Shown: piece by piece, positions 53,378-62,588 of the stretch | Numbering within the stretch: the stretch's first letter is position 1 | How the letters are laid out: each line of letters opens with the position of its first letter | Source of the DNA: an uncultured Clostridia bacterium | Lineage (GTDB): Bacteria; Bacillota; Clostridia; TANB77; CAG-508 | Direction of reading: 5' to 3' | Length of the DNA stretch: 64,000 nt | NCBI GenBank assembly: GCA_948777935.1 | Contig: CAQDYY010000002.1 | Span: 137,937 to 201,936, forward strand | Made by a program: the position numbers and the translations under genes | Notes under the pieces: generated by a model | The model's database searches: none | What the model was told of the DNA's origin: nothing | The model's input: only the letters and a program-made list of their open reading frames with translations

Positions 53378-54448
53378 ATGGCAAACCCAATTAACAAAAC
53401 AGGAACACATAAGTCTCAAGAAAAATATACAAACGAGATAGTTCCATTAATAAGACAAGAATTTTCAATTAGAAATGATTTTAGTAGAGATTACGAAGGA
53501 GACCCAGTAGTTGGAATAGTAAAAGTACCAACAAGAAATGCTGATATTAAATTATCAGACTACGATATTTTAAATGGTATCACAATGACACAATCTGCAA
53601 CAGATTACATTGACATACCAGTAGACCAAGAAAAAGCATTCAGTGAATTAATAGATGGATATGAAGCTGAAACAGTTCCAGATAATATAAGAGCACAAAG
53701 AATTGAAAGTGCAGGATATGTTGTAGGAAAAGCACTAGAAGAATCAGCTATTAATGCATTAGTAACAATGGGAACAGTATCAGAAGATACAACACCATTA
53801 ACAACAAGTACAGTATATGCAAAAATAGCAAAAGAAGTATCTAATATGAAGAAAAGAGGAATAAAAGTATCTGAAATGAGAATAGCAATTTCTGCAGATA
53901 CAGAATTATTACTATTAACAGATGAGAAATTTTCAAATACATCAGGAACATTAGGTGCTGAACTAATACGTGAAGGGGTAATTGGTAAAGTAGCAGGTGT
54001 TGCAACAAAAACATGCTATTTATTACCGGAAGATGTTGAATTTGTTATTTATGCAAAAAGATGGTGTCAATCAATTGATGCTTGGAAAGCAGAAACAGCT
54101 ATTAACCCAATTCAAGACGGAAAGCACGTAAAAGCATCTGCATTACAAGGAAGAATGGTATATAAAGATACTGTAACAAATGCTTTAGCTGTTCAAATAA
54201 AGAAGAACGCATCAGCAACAGAAAAATACACAATAACATATGACGCAAATGGTGGAACTGGTTCAATTAGTTCAGTAGAAGTTGAAAAAGGGAAATCTGT
54301 TACTTTAAGTGATGGTACAGGATTAACTGCTCCAACTGGTAAAACTTTTAAAGGATGGGCAAAATCAAATAGTGCACAAAATCCAACAGTAACAAGCCCA
54401 TTTACACCAACAGATGATACAACACTATATGCAGTATATGGAGAATAG
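53378..54448 (+). CDS. Major capsid protein with C-terminal InlB-like (Flg_new) domain
   Basis: 356 residues. Residues 1-280 are a phage major capsid protein of HK97-like type ('IVPLIRQEFSIRNDFSRDYEGDPVVGIVKVPTRN', 'AETAINPIQDGKHVKASALQGRMVYKD'). Residues 283-356 form an InlB B-repeat/Flg_new domain: 'YTITYDANGGTGSISSVEVE' and 'GKTFKGWAKSNSAQNPTV' up to 'LYAVYGE'. Such a decorating domain should face outward on the head. Confidence 0.92.
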   Translation: MANPINKTGTHKSQEKYTNEIVPLIRQEFSIRNDFSRDYEGDPVVGIVKVPTRNADIKLSDYDILNGITMTQSATDYIDIPVDQEKAFSELIDGYEAETVPDNIRAQRIESAGYVVGKALEESAINALVTMGTVSEDTTPLTTSTVYAKIAKEVSNMKKRGIKVSEMRIAISADTELLLLTDEKFSNTSGTLGAELIREGVIGKVAGVATKTCYLLPEDVEFVIYAKRWCQSIDAWKAETAINPIQDGKHVKASALQGRMVYKDTVTNALAVQIKKNASATEKYTITYDANGGTGSISSVEVEKGKSVTLSDGTGLTAPTGKTFKGWAKSNSAQNPTVTSPFTPTDDTTLYAVYGE

Positions 54449-54461
54449 GAGGTAAAAAGGC

Positions 54462-54842
54462 ATGTTAAAGTACGTAGACCAAGAAGAATATAAAGGATTA
54501 TTAGGTACAGAAAACGTGCCTAATAACTTCACTAAATTAGTAATAGAAGCAAGTAATTATATTAATCACAATACTTTTGGAAGGATTAAAGAAAATAATC
54601 CACCAAAAGAAGTGAAATATGTTACTTGCTTAATTATTGATTTAATAAAAGAACAAGAAGATAAAATATCCGAGCTTGGAACTCTTAAGTCGCAAGAAAT
54701 TGAAGGTTGGAAAGAAAGCTATTCTACACCAGAAGAAATAAACAAAAACTATAGCAATAAGAAATATGCTATTTTACAAACTTATCTATGGAATGTAATA
54801 GGAACAGACGGAAATCCACTTTTGTATTGTGGGGTGTGTTAG
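54462..54842 (+). CDS. Head-tail connector protein
   Basis: 126 residues; 'MLKYVDQEEYKGLLGTENVPNNFTKLVIEASNYINHNTFGRI' resembles head-tail connectors of the gp6/DUF3199 type. AGGAGG precedes the ATG; its stop abuts the next ATG. Confidence 0.8.
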   Translation: MLKYVDQEEYKGLLGTENVPNNFTKLVIEASNYINHNTFGRIKENNPPKEVKYVTCLIIDLIKEQEDKISELGTLKSQEIEGWKESYSTPEEINKNYSNKKYAILQTYLWNVIGTDGNPLLYCGVC

Positions 54843-55179
54843 ATGAATAAAAGATTTTTTATACATCAAATAACAGTATATCACTTTAATAATGATGAAA
54901 CTGTTACGAGATTGCCTTTTAACAAAGTTTATTTTAGACACAATAAAAAGACTAATTTAATAGATAAACGGACTTGAAAAAGGAAGTACAGGTTCGATAA
55001 CAATACCTACCATTGAAAAACTAGATATTTCTACAGATGACTATGTAGTCGAAGGAATTATAGAAGATGAATTTGATTTAAATAGTTTGATAAAAAAATA
55101 TCAAGTATTTAAAGTAGTGAGTGTAGACGATAACAGAAAAGGTGGATTACAACATTATAAGATAGGAGTATCTGAATAA
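54843..55179 (+). CDS. Head closure protein, read through one +1 CGG site
   Basis: 111 residues after skipping C54969 (AAA-CGG-ACT read as AAA-GGA-CTT). 'RFFIHQITVYHFNN', 'RLPFNKVYFRHNKKTNLIDKGLEKGSTGSITIPT' and 'LIKKYQVFKVVSVDDNRKGGLQHYKIGVSE' match small beta-rich stopper proteins. Without the shift it stops two codons later. Its TAA overlaps the next ATG by one base. Confidence 0.85.
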
Positions 55180-55580
55180 TGAAGTTAAATATTAAGGTAA
55201 AAATGAATAGTGCTAAGAAAATCATAAAAGACCATGGACTAGATAAAGATGGAAAAGTAACAAAGTTTTTACGAGATGATGTCTATCGTTTATATGAGCC
55301 ATATATTCCAAAAGAAAATGGCGATTTATATAGAAATGTTACATATCCAAACAATCATTCTATAAAACATATAATGCCTTATTCACACTATATGTACAAA
55401 GGAAAGACAGCAATAGGTGCATCAAGACCTAAGGGAGTTAAAAGAAAGATTTCCAATAAGCCCTTACAATATCAGGGGGCACCAAAAAGAGGAGCAGAAT
55501 GGGACAAACGTATGATGAATGATAGACGTAAAGAAATTTGTAAGGATGTAGAAAACTTTATTGAAAAAGGAGGAAAGTAA
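55179..55580 (+). CDS. Minor capsid/tail-joining protein (gp10-like)
   Basis: 133 basic residues: 'KIIKDHGLDKDGKVTKFLRDDVYRLYEPYIPKENGDLYRNVTYPN' is typical of minor capsid proteins between head closure and tail genes in Firmicutes phages. It overlaps the next gene by 1 bp. Confidence 0.8.
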   Translation: MKLNIKVKMNSAKKIIKDHGLDKDGKVTKFLRDDVYRLYEPYIPKENGDLYRNVTYPNNHSIKHIMPYSHYMYKGKTAIGASRPKGVKRKISNKPLQYQGAPKRGAEWDKRMMNDRRKEICKDVENFIEKGGK

Positions 55581-55994
55581 TGGAAAAGTCAAAAATAGAA
55601 TTAATTAAAGACTGGATAGAAATATGTCCATTGTTAGAGGGTGGAAAAATAAATGTGGATTATTTAAAAGATAAACCACAAAGCTATTCTATAGATAGAA
55701 CACCAGTAGAACCAGTAGTAAAACCGTTTACAGATGGTGGAGCAATTATGCAAATAGCTTTTGATTTTACTGTTACAGCTCCAATTTCAATTCAAGCCAT
55801 AGTAAATTTAGCTAATTCAAAGTTTTGCGAAGATTTTCAAGAGTGGATAAAAGAACAGAACAAAAAAGGAATATTACCTAAAATAAAAGGAGTACAAGAA
55901 GTAAAATGTACTTCTCCACGGATATATATTACAAAAAACAGAAACAACTGCAATTTATATTATCCAAATGAATTGTCAGTATTATGAAAATTAA
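55580..55994 (+). CDS. Tail-completion-type minor protein, +1 CGG site near the C-terminus
   Basis: 137 residues after skipping C55919 (CCA-CGG-ATA read as CCA-GGA-TAT). 'IELIKDWIEICPLLEGGKINVDYLKDKPQSYSIDRTPVEPVVKPFTDGG' fits the family; its known C-terminus has TPGYL... then AxYxIQxxLxYY, and only the shifted frame gives 'TSPGYILQKTETTAIYIIQM' and 'NCQYYEN'. The zero frame (TSPRIYITKNRNN...) is nearly as long but does not fit. Confidence 0.82.
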
Positions 55995-56014
55995 ATTTAA
56001 AGGAGGATTTTTAA

Positions 56015-56563
56015 ATGGACGAAGAATTAAAATTTTATAAAAGAAGTGATGTTGTAAATTTTATGGGATTAACTGCGGAAGCAACAGAATTTCAAAGAAT
56101 GAAAGGTTTTACATCTGTACCAGACAATACAAACGTTGAAACAGATGAAACAAAATATGTAGATGAAAAGAATAAAAGAAAAAGAACAACGGGATATGCA
56201 ACAGAAAAATCATACGAAGCTGACAGAATTATAGGAAACAAAATTCACGACATGTTAGCAGAAGTGCAAGAACTAGAACAAACAGATGTAAACAGACCAA
56301 TTGTTACGGTAGATTTTAACAAAGAAGGAACAACAAGTGGTACATATTACGCTAGAAAACGCTTATACAGTGTAATACCAGACAGTGCAGGAGATGACGA
56401 AAACAAGTACACAATAAGTGGAACACTAGGAGCAAATGGAGAAATTGAAGAAGGTACAGCAACTTCAACAGATGGTTGGAAGACTTGTACGTTTACACCT
56501 AAAACTGCAAGCGAAGCAAGTGTACAATCTGCAAGTACAAAAACAACAAGTGCAAGCAAATAG
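56015..56563 (+). CDS. Major tail protein
   Basis: 182 residues; beta-rich, 'VVNFMGLTAEATEFQRMKGFTSVPDNTNVETDETKYVDEKNKRKRTTG' is common in tail-tube proteins. The C-terminus is Ser/Thr-rich. A terminator overlaps the stop codon. AAAGGAGG precedes the ATG. Confidence 0.85.
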   Translation: MDEELKFYKRSDVVNFMGLTAEATEFQRMKGFTSVPDNTNVETDETKYVDEKNKRKRTTGYATEKSYEADRIIGNKIHDMLAEVQELEQTDVNRPIVTVDFNKEGTTSGTYYARKRLYSVIPDSAGDDENKYTISGTLGANGEIEEGTATSTDGWKTCTFTPKTASEASVQSASTKTTSASK

Positions 56564-56578
56564 TTTGCACTTGTTTTA
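56545..56578 (+). terminator. Terminator overlapping the end of the major tail gene
   Basis: Stem AACAAGTGCAA / TTGCACTTGTT (11 bp), loop GCAAATAGT, then TTTAAT. The left arm encodes the last residues. Confidence 0.8.
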
Positions 56579-56591
56579 ATGGGAGGATATG

Positions 56592-56918
56592 ATGAAGATA
56601 TTAAACAAAGAAATAGAGTTTGATTTTTTAGATGTTGAAAATATGAGTAAATATGAAGAAGCTTTAGAAAAATATATGAAAGACCTTGAAGAAATAAAAG
56701 AGTTTAAAGGTAAAAATTCAGAAGGATTTAAAATGCTTTGTGAAACTGTATATAATTTCTTTGATGAAATTTTAGGAAAAGGCAGTGCTATGCAAATATT
56801 AGGAGAAAAAAGAAATTTTGGTAAATGTGCGAAAGCAATGCAAGAAATAATAAATGAGAAGTTAAAGAGTGATAAAGAAGTAGAAGATATTCTAGAAAAA
56901 TATAGCTTGGATAAATAG
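56592..56918 (+). CDS. Tail assembly chaperone (gpG-like)
   Basis: 108 residues from the second ATG. 'FDFLDVENMSKYEEALEKYMKDLEEIKEFKG' and 'MLCETVYNFFDEILGKGSAMQILGEKRNFGKCAKAMQEI' match the DUF6673/gpG-type chaperones. The stop is directly followed by the Gp15-like ATG; no obvious slippery fusion site was noticed. Confidence 0.8.
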   Translation: MKILNKEIEFDFLDVENMSKYEEALEKYMKDLEEIKEFKGKNSEGFKMLCETVYNFFDEILGKGSAMQILGEKRNFGKCAKAMQEIINEKLKSDKEVEDILEKYSLDK

Positions 56919-57497
56919 ATGAATTTGTTAATACATAAACTTCCTACAGAAGTAAATAAAAATATAATCAATACTGATTTTAGAATATCAATACTTTTTG
57001 AACTTCTAATACAAGATAGAAAAGTGCCAAATGATCTAAAGATTCTAAAAGCACTAGAACTATATTATCCTAATTTTAAAACAATAAAAAACTACGACCA
57101 AGTAGTTGAAGCAGTCGAAGGAATGCTCTGGTTTTATCAGTGTGGAAAAGAATTAGCTAATTCTAATAAAGAAAATAGAAACAATAACAGACATAATCAA
57201 ATTTATAGCTATGAGTTTGATGACAAGTATATTTATAGTGCTTTTATGGAGCAATATAAAATAGATTTACAAGAAATAGAATATATGCATTGGTGGAAAT
57301 TTAGAGCATTATTTGATGGATTAAATGAAGATACAGAAATAGTAAAAATTATGGGGTATAGGTCTATGGATTTATCTAAGATAAAAGATGTAGAAAGAAG
57401 AAATTATTACAAAAAAATGAAAAGACTATATGCATTACCAGATATGCGAACAATAGAAGAAAAAGAAACCGAATTTGCAAAAGACTTTTTAAAATAA
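56919..57497 (+). CDS. Gp15-family tail assembly protein
   Basis: 192 residues. 'INTDFRISILFELLIQDRKVPNDLKILKALELYYPN', 'GMLWFYQCGKE', 'IYSYEFDDKYIYSAFMEQYKIDLQEIEYMHWWKFRALFDGLNEDTEI' are the bacteriophage Gp15 pattern. Second chaperone before the tape measure. Confidence 0.9.
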   Translation: MNLLIHKLPTEVNKNIINTDFRISILFELLIQDRKVPNDLKILKALELYYPNFKTIKNYDQVVEAVEGMLWFYQCGKELANSNKENRNNNRHNQIYSYEFDDKYIYSAFMEQYKIDLQEIEYMHWWKFRALFDGLNEDTEIVKIMGYRSMDLSKIKDVERRNYYKKMKRLYALPDMRTIEEKETEFAKDFLK

Positions 57498-57585
57498 TTT
57501 GCTATTTTTTTCCACTTTCGACCAATTACGACAAAATATAGTATATAATTATGCATATTTTGTGAAAGTGGAGGGGAAAATAAAG

Positions 57586-58293
57586 ATGGAAAATAAACAA
57601 GTAAAAAAAGCAATTTATGAAAATTGGAAAGCTTGGGCTATATTGATAGTTGTGGCAATAAGTATTATAGCAATAAAAGCATTTGAAGAGTTTGCGTTTG
57701 AACCAGAAACAAAACAAACAAGTAAAGATGTAAATAAAAATACAGCTATTACAACAAGTACAGCTCCTAAAATTACCAAACCCAAAGTAACAGTTATTGA
57801 CTTTAGTGCAATGGAAAAGGCAAACATAGAGTCTTGGTGCAATACTAATAAAGTAAAATGCAATTTTTCAGAAGAATATTCAGATATTATTGAAAAAGGG
57901 TTATTTATAAGTCAAAGTGAAAAAGCCAATAATACAATCTATCAAGGTGATAAAATAACAATTGTATATTCATTAGGGAAAGAGCCTACAAAAGAACAAA
58001 AAAATGCATTAAAATCAGCAGAAACATATGCTAATAAAATGCATATGTCTAAAAAAGCAGTGTATAATCAGCTAATATCTGAGTATGGAGAACAGTTTTC
58101 AAAGGAAGCAGCACAATATGCAATAGATAATCTGGAAGCAGATTGGAATAACAATGCACTAGAAACAGCTAAAACATATCAAAATACAATGCATATGTCT
58201 AAGAAGGCAATATATAAACAATTAATATCAGAATATGGAGAAAAATTTACTAAGAATGAAGCACAATATGCGATAGATAATCTGGAAGATTAA
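57586..58293 (+). CDS. Ltp-type superinfection-exclusion protein (moron)
   Basis: 235 residues. An N-terminal membrane anchor (residues 18-36), a Thr/Lys linker, a PASTA-like part, then two Ltp repeats: 'ALKSAETYANKMHMSKKAVYNQ' type at about residue 142 and 191. In Streptococcus phage TP-J34 this fold at the cell surface blocks DNA injection by other phages. It has its own upstream TATAAT (57544) and a terminator behind it, so it can be expressed in the lysogen while sitting inside the tail operon. Confidence 0.85.
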   Translation: MENKQVKKAIYENWKAWAILIVVAISIIAIKAFEEFAFEPETKQTSKDVNKNTAITTSTAPKITKPKVTVIDFSAMEKANIESWCNTNKVKCNFSEEYSDIIEKGLFISQSEKANNTIYQGDKITIVYSLGKEPTKEQKNALKSAETYANKMHMSKKAVYNQLISEYGEQFSKEAAQYAIDNLEADWNNNALETAKTYQNTMHMSKKAIYKQLISEYGEKFTKNEAQYAIDNLED

Positions 58294-58330
58294 TAAAAAC
58301 AAATTAGAATATAAAAAAGTAAGGCATCAG

Positions 58331-58362
58331 TATTAACTGGTGTCTTTTATTGTGCTTGAAAG
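58331..58362 (+). terminator. Terminator after the Ltp gene
   Basis: GGCATCAG / CTGGTGTC stem (8 bp with two G-U pairs), loop TATTAA, then TTTTATT. Confidence 0.75.
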
Positions 58363-58373
58363 AAGGTGAAAAA

Positions 58374-61300
58374 ATGTCAGACGGTTCAGTAATAATAGAT
58401 ACCGAATTAAATAATAATGAATTTGAAAAAGGTATAAATAAACTTGAAAGTATAGGTAAGAAAGAATTAAAAGGACTTGCAGTTGCAGTTGGAACTGTTA
58501 CTACTGGATTAACTGCAATGGGTACATATGCTTTAAAAGTTGGTGGTGATTTTGAAGCAGGAATGTCAAAAGTACAAGCTATTTCTGGAGCAACTCGAGA
58601 AGAAATAGACAAATTAACAGAAAAAGCAAAAGAGATGGGTGCAAAGACAAAATTCAGTGCAAGTGAATCAGCAGAAGCATTTCAATATATGGCTATGGCA
58701 GGTTGGAAAACAGAAGATATGCTAAATGGTATTGAAGGTATAATGAATTTGGCGGCTGCTTCTGGAGAAAATCTAGCAGGGGTTTCTGATATTGTAACAG
58801 ATGCATTAACTGCATTTGGATTGCAAGCTAAGGATAGTGCACATTTTGCTGATGTTTTAGCAAAAGCAAGTTCTAATTCTAATACAAACGTAGGATTAAT
58901 GGGAGCAACTTTTAAATATGTTGCACCGATTGCAGGAAGCATGAAATATTCTATTGAAGACACAGCAGTTGCGATAGGATTAATGGCAAATGCAGGTATT
59001 AAGGGAGAGCAAGCAGGAACTGCATTAAGAGCGATGCTAACAAGATTGGTAAAACCTCCTAAAGATGCATCACAAGCATTAAATAAGTTAGGTATATCAA
59101 CTAAAAATGCAAACGGCACAATGAAACCTTTAAATCAAACACTACAAGAATTAAGAGCAAAATTTGCAAAATTAAGTGATAGTCAAAAAGCACAATATGC
59201 AAGTTCTATAGCAGGAACAGAAGCTATGTCTGGAATGCTTGCTATAGTAAATGCAAGTGAAAGTGATTTTCAAAAATTAACTAAAGCAATAAATAATTCA
59301 GAAGGTGCTACTAAAGAAATGGCTGATACTATGAATAACAACTTAAAAGGTGCTACTACTATATTAGGTAGCAATATGGAAAGCTTAGGATTAGCTATTT
59401 ATGATAAATTTAAAGTACCTGCCACAAAAGGAATTAAATCAGTTACAAAAGCAGTAGAAGATTTAACTTCCCAGGCTTCAAACGGTAAGCTTTCAAGAAG
59501 TATAGATAAAATTGCAGATGGTTTTGGAAAATTAATTGCAAAGGGTGGCGATTTAATTGCTAAAGTCTTACCAAAGTTAATTGATGGACTGGCATGGATT
59601 TTAGATAATGGAGGAACAATTGCAAAAGTGATAGGAACCATAACTGCTATGGTTGTAGCATTTAAAACAGGAGCTGTGATAAATAAAGTAATAAAGAGTT
59701 GGCAAATGGCAACTTTACAATTAGCTTTATACAAAGGAACAGCAGAAGGAGCAACAATAGCACAAGGTGTATTGAATGGGGCATTTACTGTAGGAGAAAC
59801 TATAGTTGGATTATTGACTGGAAAAATAACACTAGCTACAGTAGCACAGAAATTATGGAATATGGCTATGAGTGCAAATCCTATAGGGGTTTTATTAGTA
59901 GCAGTTACAGCGTTAACAGCAGGTCTAGTATTTTTAGCAACAAGACAAACGGAAAATCAAAGAAAAGCAAAAGAACTTGCTAATGAAATGGCTAATGCAC
60001 GAAAAGAAATGGAAGAGTATGACGAAAGTATAGATAAAACTACTAATACTAATTTAGCACATATAAATTCAGTTTCTAAACTAAAGGATGAGTTAAAGAC
60101 ACTTGTAGATGAAAATGGAAAAGTAAAAAAAACATATGAAGGAAGAGTTTCTTTTATATTAAATCAATTAAATGAAGCGTTGGGGACAGAATATAAGTTA
60201 AATGGAAACGTTATAGAAAGTTACAGAAATTTACAAAATGAAATAGACAAAACTATAGAAAAGAAAAAAGCTCAAATTATTTTAGAAGGTCAAGAAGAAA
60301 AATATAAAAACGCCATAAAAGAACAAGCCGATTCAGTAGAAAATTTAAGAAAAGTACAGCAAGAACTTGGTATGTCATACGATGAAGCTAAAAACAAATA
60401 TCAAAATTATATGCAAGCAGTAGACAAAGCTTATAAAGACAAAGATGGAAGGCTAGCTTTAGAATTATCGTATCAAAAGAAAGAAATGGAAGCATTAGGA
60501 GATAAGTTAAAAGCTTACGAAGATGCAGAAGGAACCGTAAAAAGAGTTAATGAGAATATTAAAACTTATGAGAATAACTATGCAAAATTTGCAGAAGGCA
60601 AATATAGCGAGATAGCAAATACAGTAACCGTTAAAACAGAAGAATGGTGCAATAAGTCAACAGAAGAAGTAAAAAATTCTATAAAAGAACAAAGTAGTGC
60701 ATTAAAACAATATGAAGAAATACACAAAAATACAGGGGATGCAATTGCGAAACAAAACGCAGAACAAGCAGAAAAGAATTTACAAGATTTAATAAAAAAC
60801 TTAATTGCACAGACAAGTATAATAAATGAAAATTCGCCAAAAGTAGTAGAAGCATGGAAACAATTAGCAACAGATTCTTATGAAACATACTATAATGCTA
60901 TATCACCTTTAGATGATGATGTTAAAAAGAAAATACAAGAAATGACAGGCGTTACAGTAGAACAAACCCCATATTTAGCCGGAGCTACTGCTAGTATGGC
61001 TCAAGAAATGTTAGAACAATTAAAGAAAAATCCAGAGTTTAGAGCAACTGCATTAGATAATTTAAGAGGTATGTTAAGTGGACTACAAGATGAAGAATTA
61101 AGAGATGTACTTAAGTCAGCAGGTGTAGAAGATGTTGAAAAAGTTATTGAAGGAATCAAGCAAGGAAACTTAGGAGAAGAACAAGGAACAGAAATATTAT
61201 CTAAGTTAAATGAGGGATTAAGTAATGCGAATTGGAAAAAGAGCGTATATAATTCTGCAATTGAAATAGCTTCAAAATTACAAAAAATACTGACTATTAC

Positions 61301-61746
61301 TCCAATAATTGAAGGAGCGACTACAGCAGTTAATAAAGCAATAGAATTAACAAAAGCAAAATTACCACGGACACAAAGATGGTTTAGACTACGTTCCATA
61401 CGACAACTATATTGCTAGACTACACAAAGGAGAAAGGGTATTAACTAAAGAAGAAAATAAAGAATATACACGAGCAGATGAAGTATTTAATATGCCACGC
61501 TTAGTAAATAGTAATGAATTGTTTAAAAAGATAGAAGCAACAGTAAATTATGAAACATCAAAATTGTCTGCTAATCTAACATCAAAATCAACTTTACAAC
61601 TAACAAAAGACCAACCACAAACAGTAACAAATTATACTGATAAAGGCGTAAATGTAACACAAAATTTCTATGATAAACAAGCAACGCCATATGAACAACA
61701 AAAACAAGCAAAACAACAAATGAGGAGGTTAGCATATGGATTATAA
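58374..61746 (+). CDS. Tape measure protein, read through one +1 CGG site
   Basis: 1,123 residues after skipping C61368 (CCA-CGG-ACA read as CCA-GGA-CAC). N-terminal phage minor tail domain ('KVQAISGATREEIDKLTEKAKEMGAKTKFSASESAEAFQYMAMAGW'), membrane-type segments (residues 400-520), long coiled coil, and, only in the shifted frame, the conserved end 'GHKDGLDYVPYDNYIARLHKGERVLT'. Without the shift the protein lacks its last 125 residues. It sets tail length and forms the DNA channel. Confidence 0.93.
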
Positions 61747-62587
61747 ACAAAATCTAGTATTTAAAAGTAACAAAAAAGAACTAACAACGAATAGCAAATT
61801 AGATATACATATAATAGATATATTAGGAATTGAAGCAAGTTCATATACAATAAATACAACTGCATCAGAACAAGATGGGGCTAACGTAACTTCTGTAAAA
61901 GTAGAACCCAGAGAGATAACAATAACGGGAGATATAGAAAAAAACGAGAACGAACTTACTAATAGAGACTTTTTGATAAGGTTTTTTAACCCTAAACAAG
62001 AAGGAGAAATGTATATAACAAGAAACAATATCGAAAGGAAGATACAATATAGAGTATCTTCCTTAGATTTTCCTACAAATAAAATGTATGAACGTATACA
62101 ATTTACTTTAAACTTAGAAAGCACAGAAGAACCATATTTTTCGGATGCCAAAAATAGAGGAAATTATTTAACTGCAATAAGTCCACAGTTTACATTTCCG
62201 CTTGTAATAAATCCTACTAAAATTATGGGATATAAAACATTCAAACCAGTAATGCCACTTGTAAATGATGGAGACAAAGAAACAGGAATTGAAATTATAG
62301 CTGTAGCAAAACGTGGAAAAGTAGATAATTTAAAGTTTATTCTAAATAATAATCAATATATAAAAGTAAATGCTACGCTAAATCAATGGGACGAACTTAG
62401 AATTAATACTAATCCTCGCAAGAAATCTGTAACTCTAAATGGCGAAAACATTATAAACAAAATAGACAGAAACAGTACATTTTTTAGCTTAAAAATAGGT
62501 AAAAACATACTAAAGTATGAATGTGACAATGGCGGAACAAATGTTGATATAAATGTATTATTTTATAGAAAGTATTTAGGTGTATGA
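61736..62587 (+). CDS. Distal tail protein (Dit-like, sipho-tail family)
   Basis: 283 residues. 'DIHIIDILGIEASSYTINTTASEQDGANVTSVKVEPREITITGDI' and 'RFFNPKQEGEMYITRNNIERKIQYRVSSLDF' are typical of siphovirus Dit. Overlaps the tape measure stop; ATGAGGAGG precedes the ATG. Confidence 0.88.
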   Translation: MDYKQNLVFKSNKKELTTNSKLDIHIIDILGIEASSYTINTTASEQDGANVTSVKVEPREITITGDIEKNENELTNRDFLIRFFNPKQEGEMYITRNNIERKIQYRVSSLDFPTNKMYERIQFTLNLESTEEPYFSDAKNRGNYLTAISPQFTFPLVINPTKIMGYKTFKPVMPLVNDGDKETGIEIIAVAKRGKVDNLKFILNNNQYIKVNATLNQWDELRINTNPRKKSVTLNGENIINKIDRNSTFFSLKIGKNILKYECDNGGTNVDINVLFYRKYLGV

Positions 62588-62588
62588 T

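Noticed and set aside
35268..61368. Ordinary decay of the prophage into pseudogenes
   Set aside because: Decay gives mixed stops, deletions and shifts of both signs. Here all 17 breaks are the same +1 C before GGN, and no other damage is seen in these genes.
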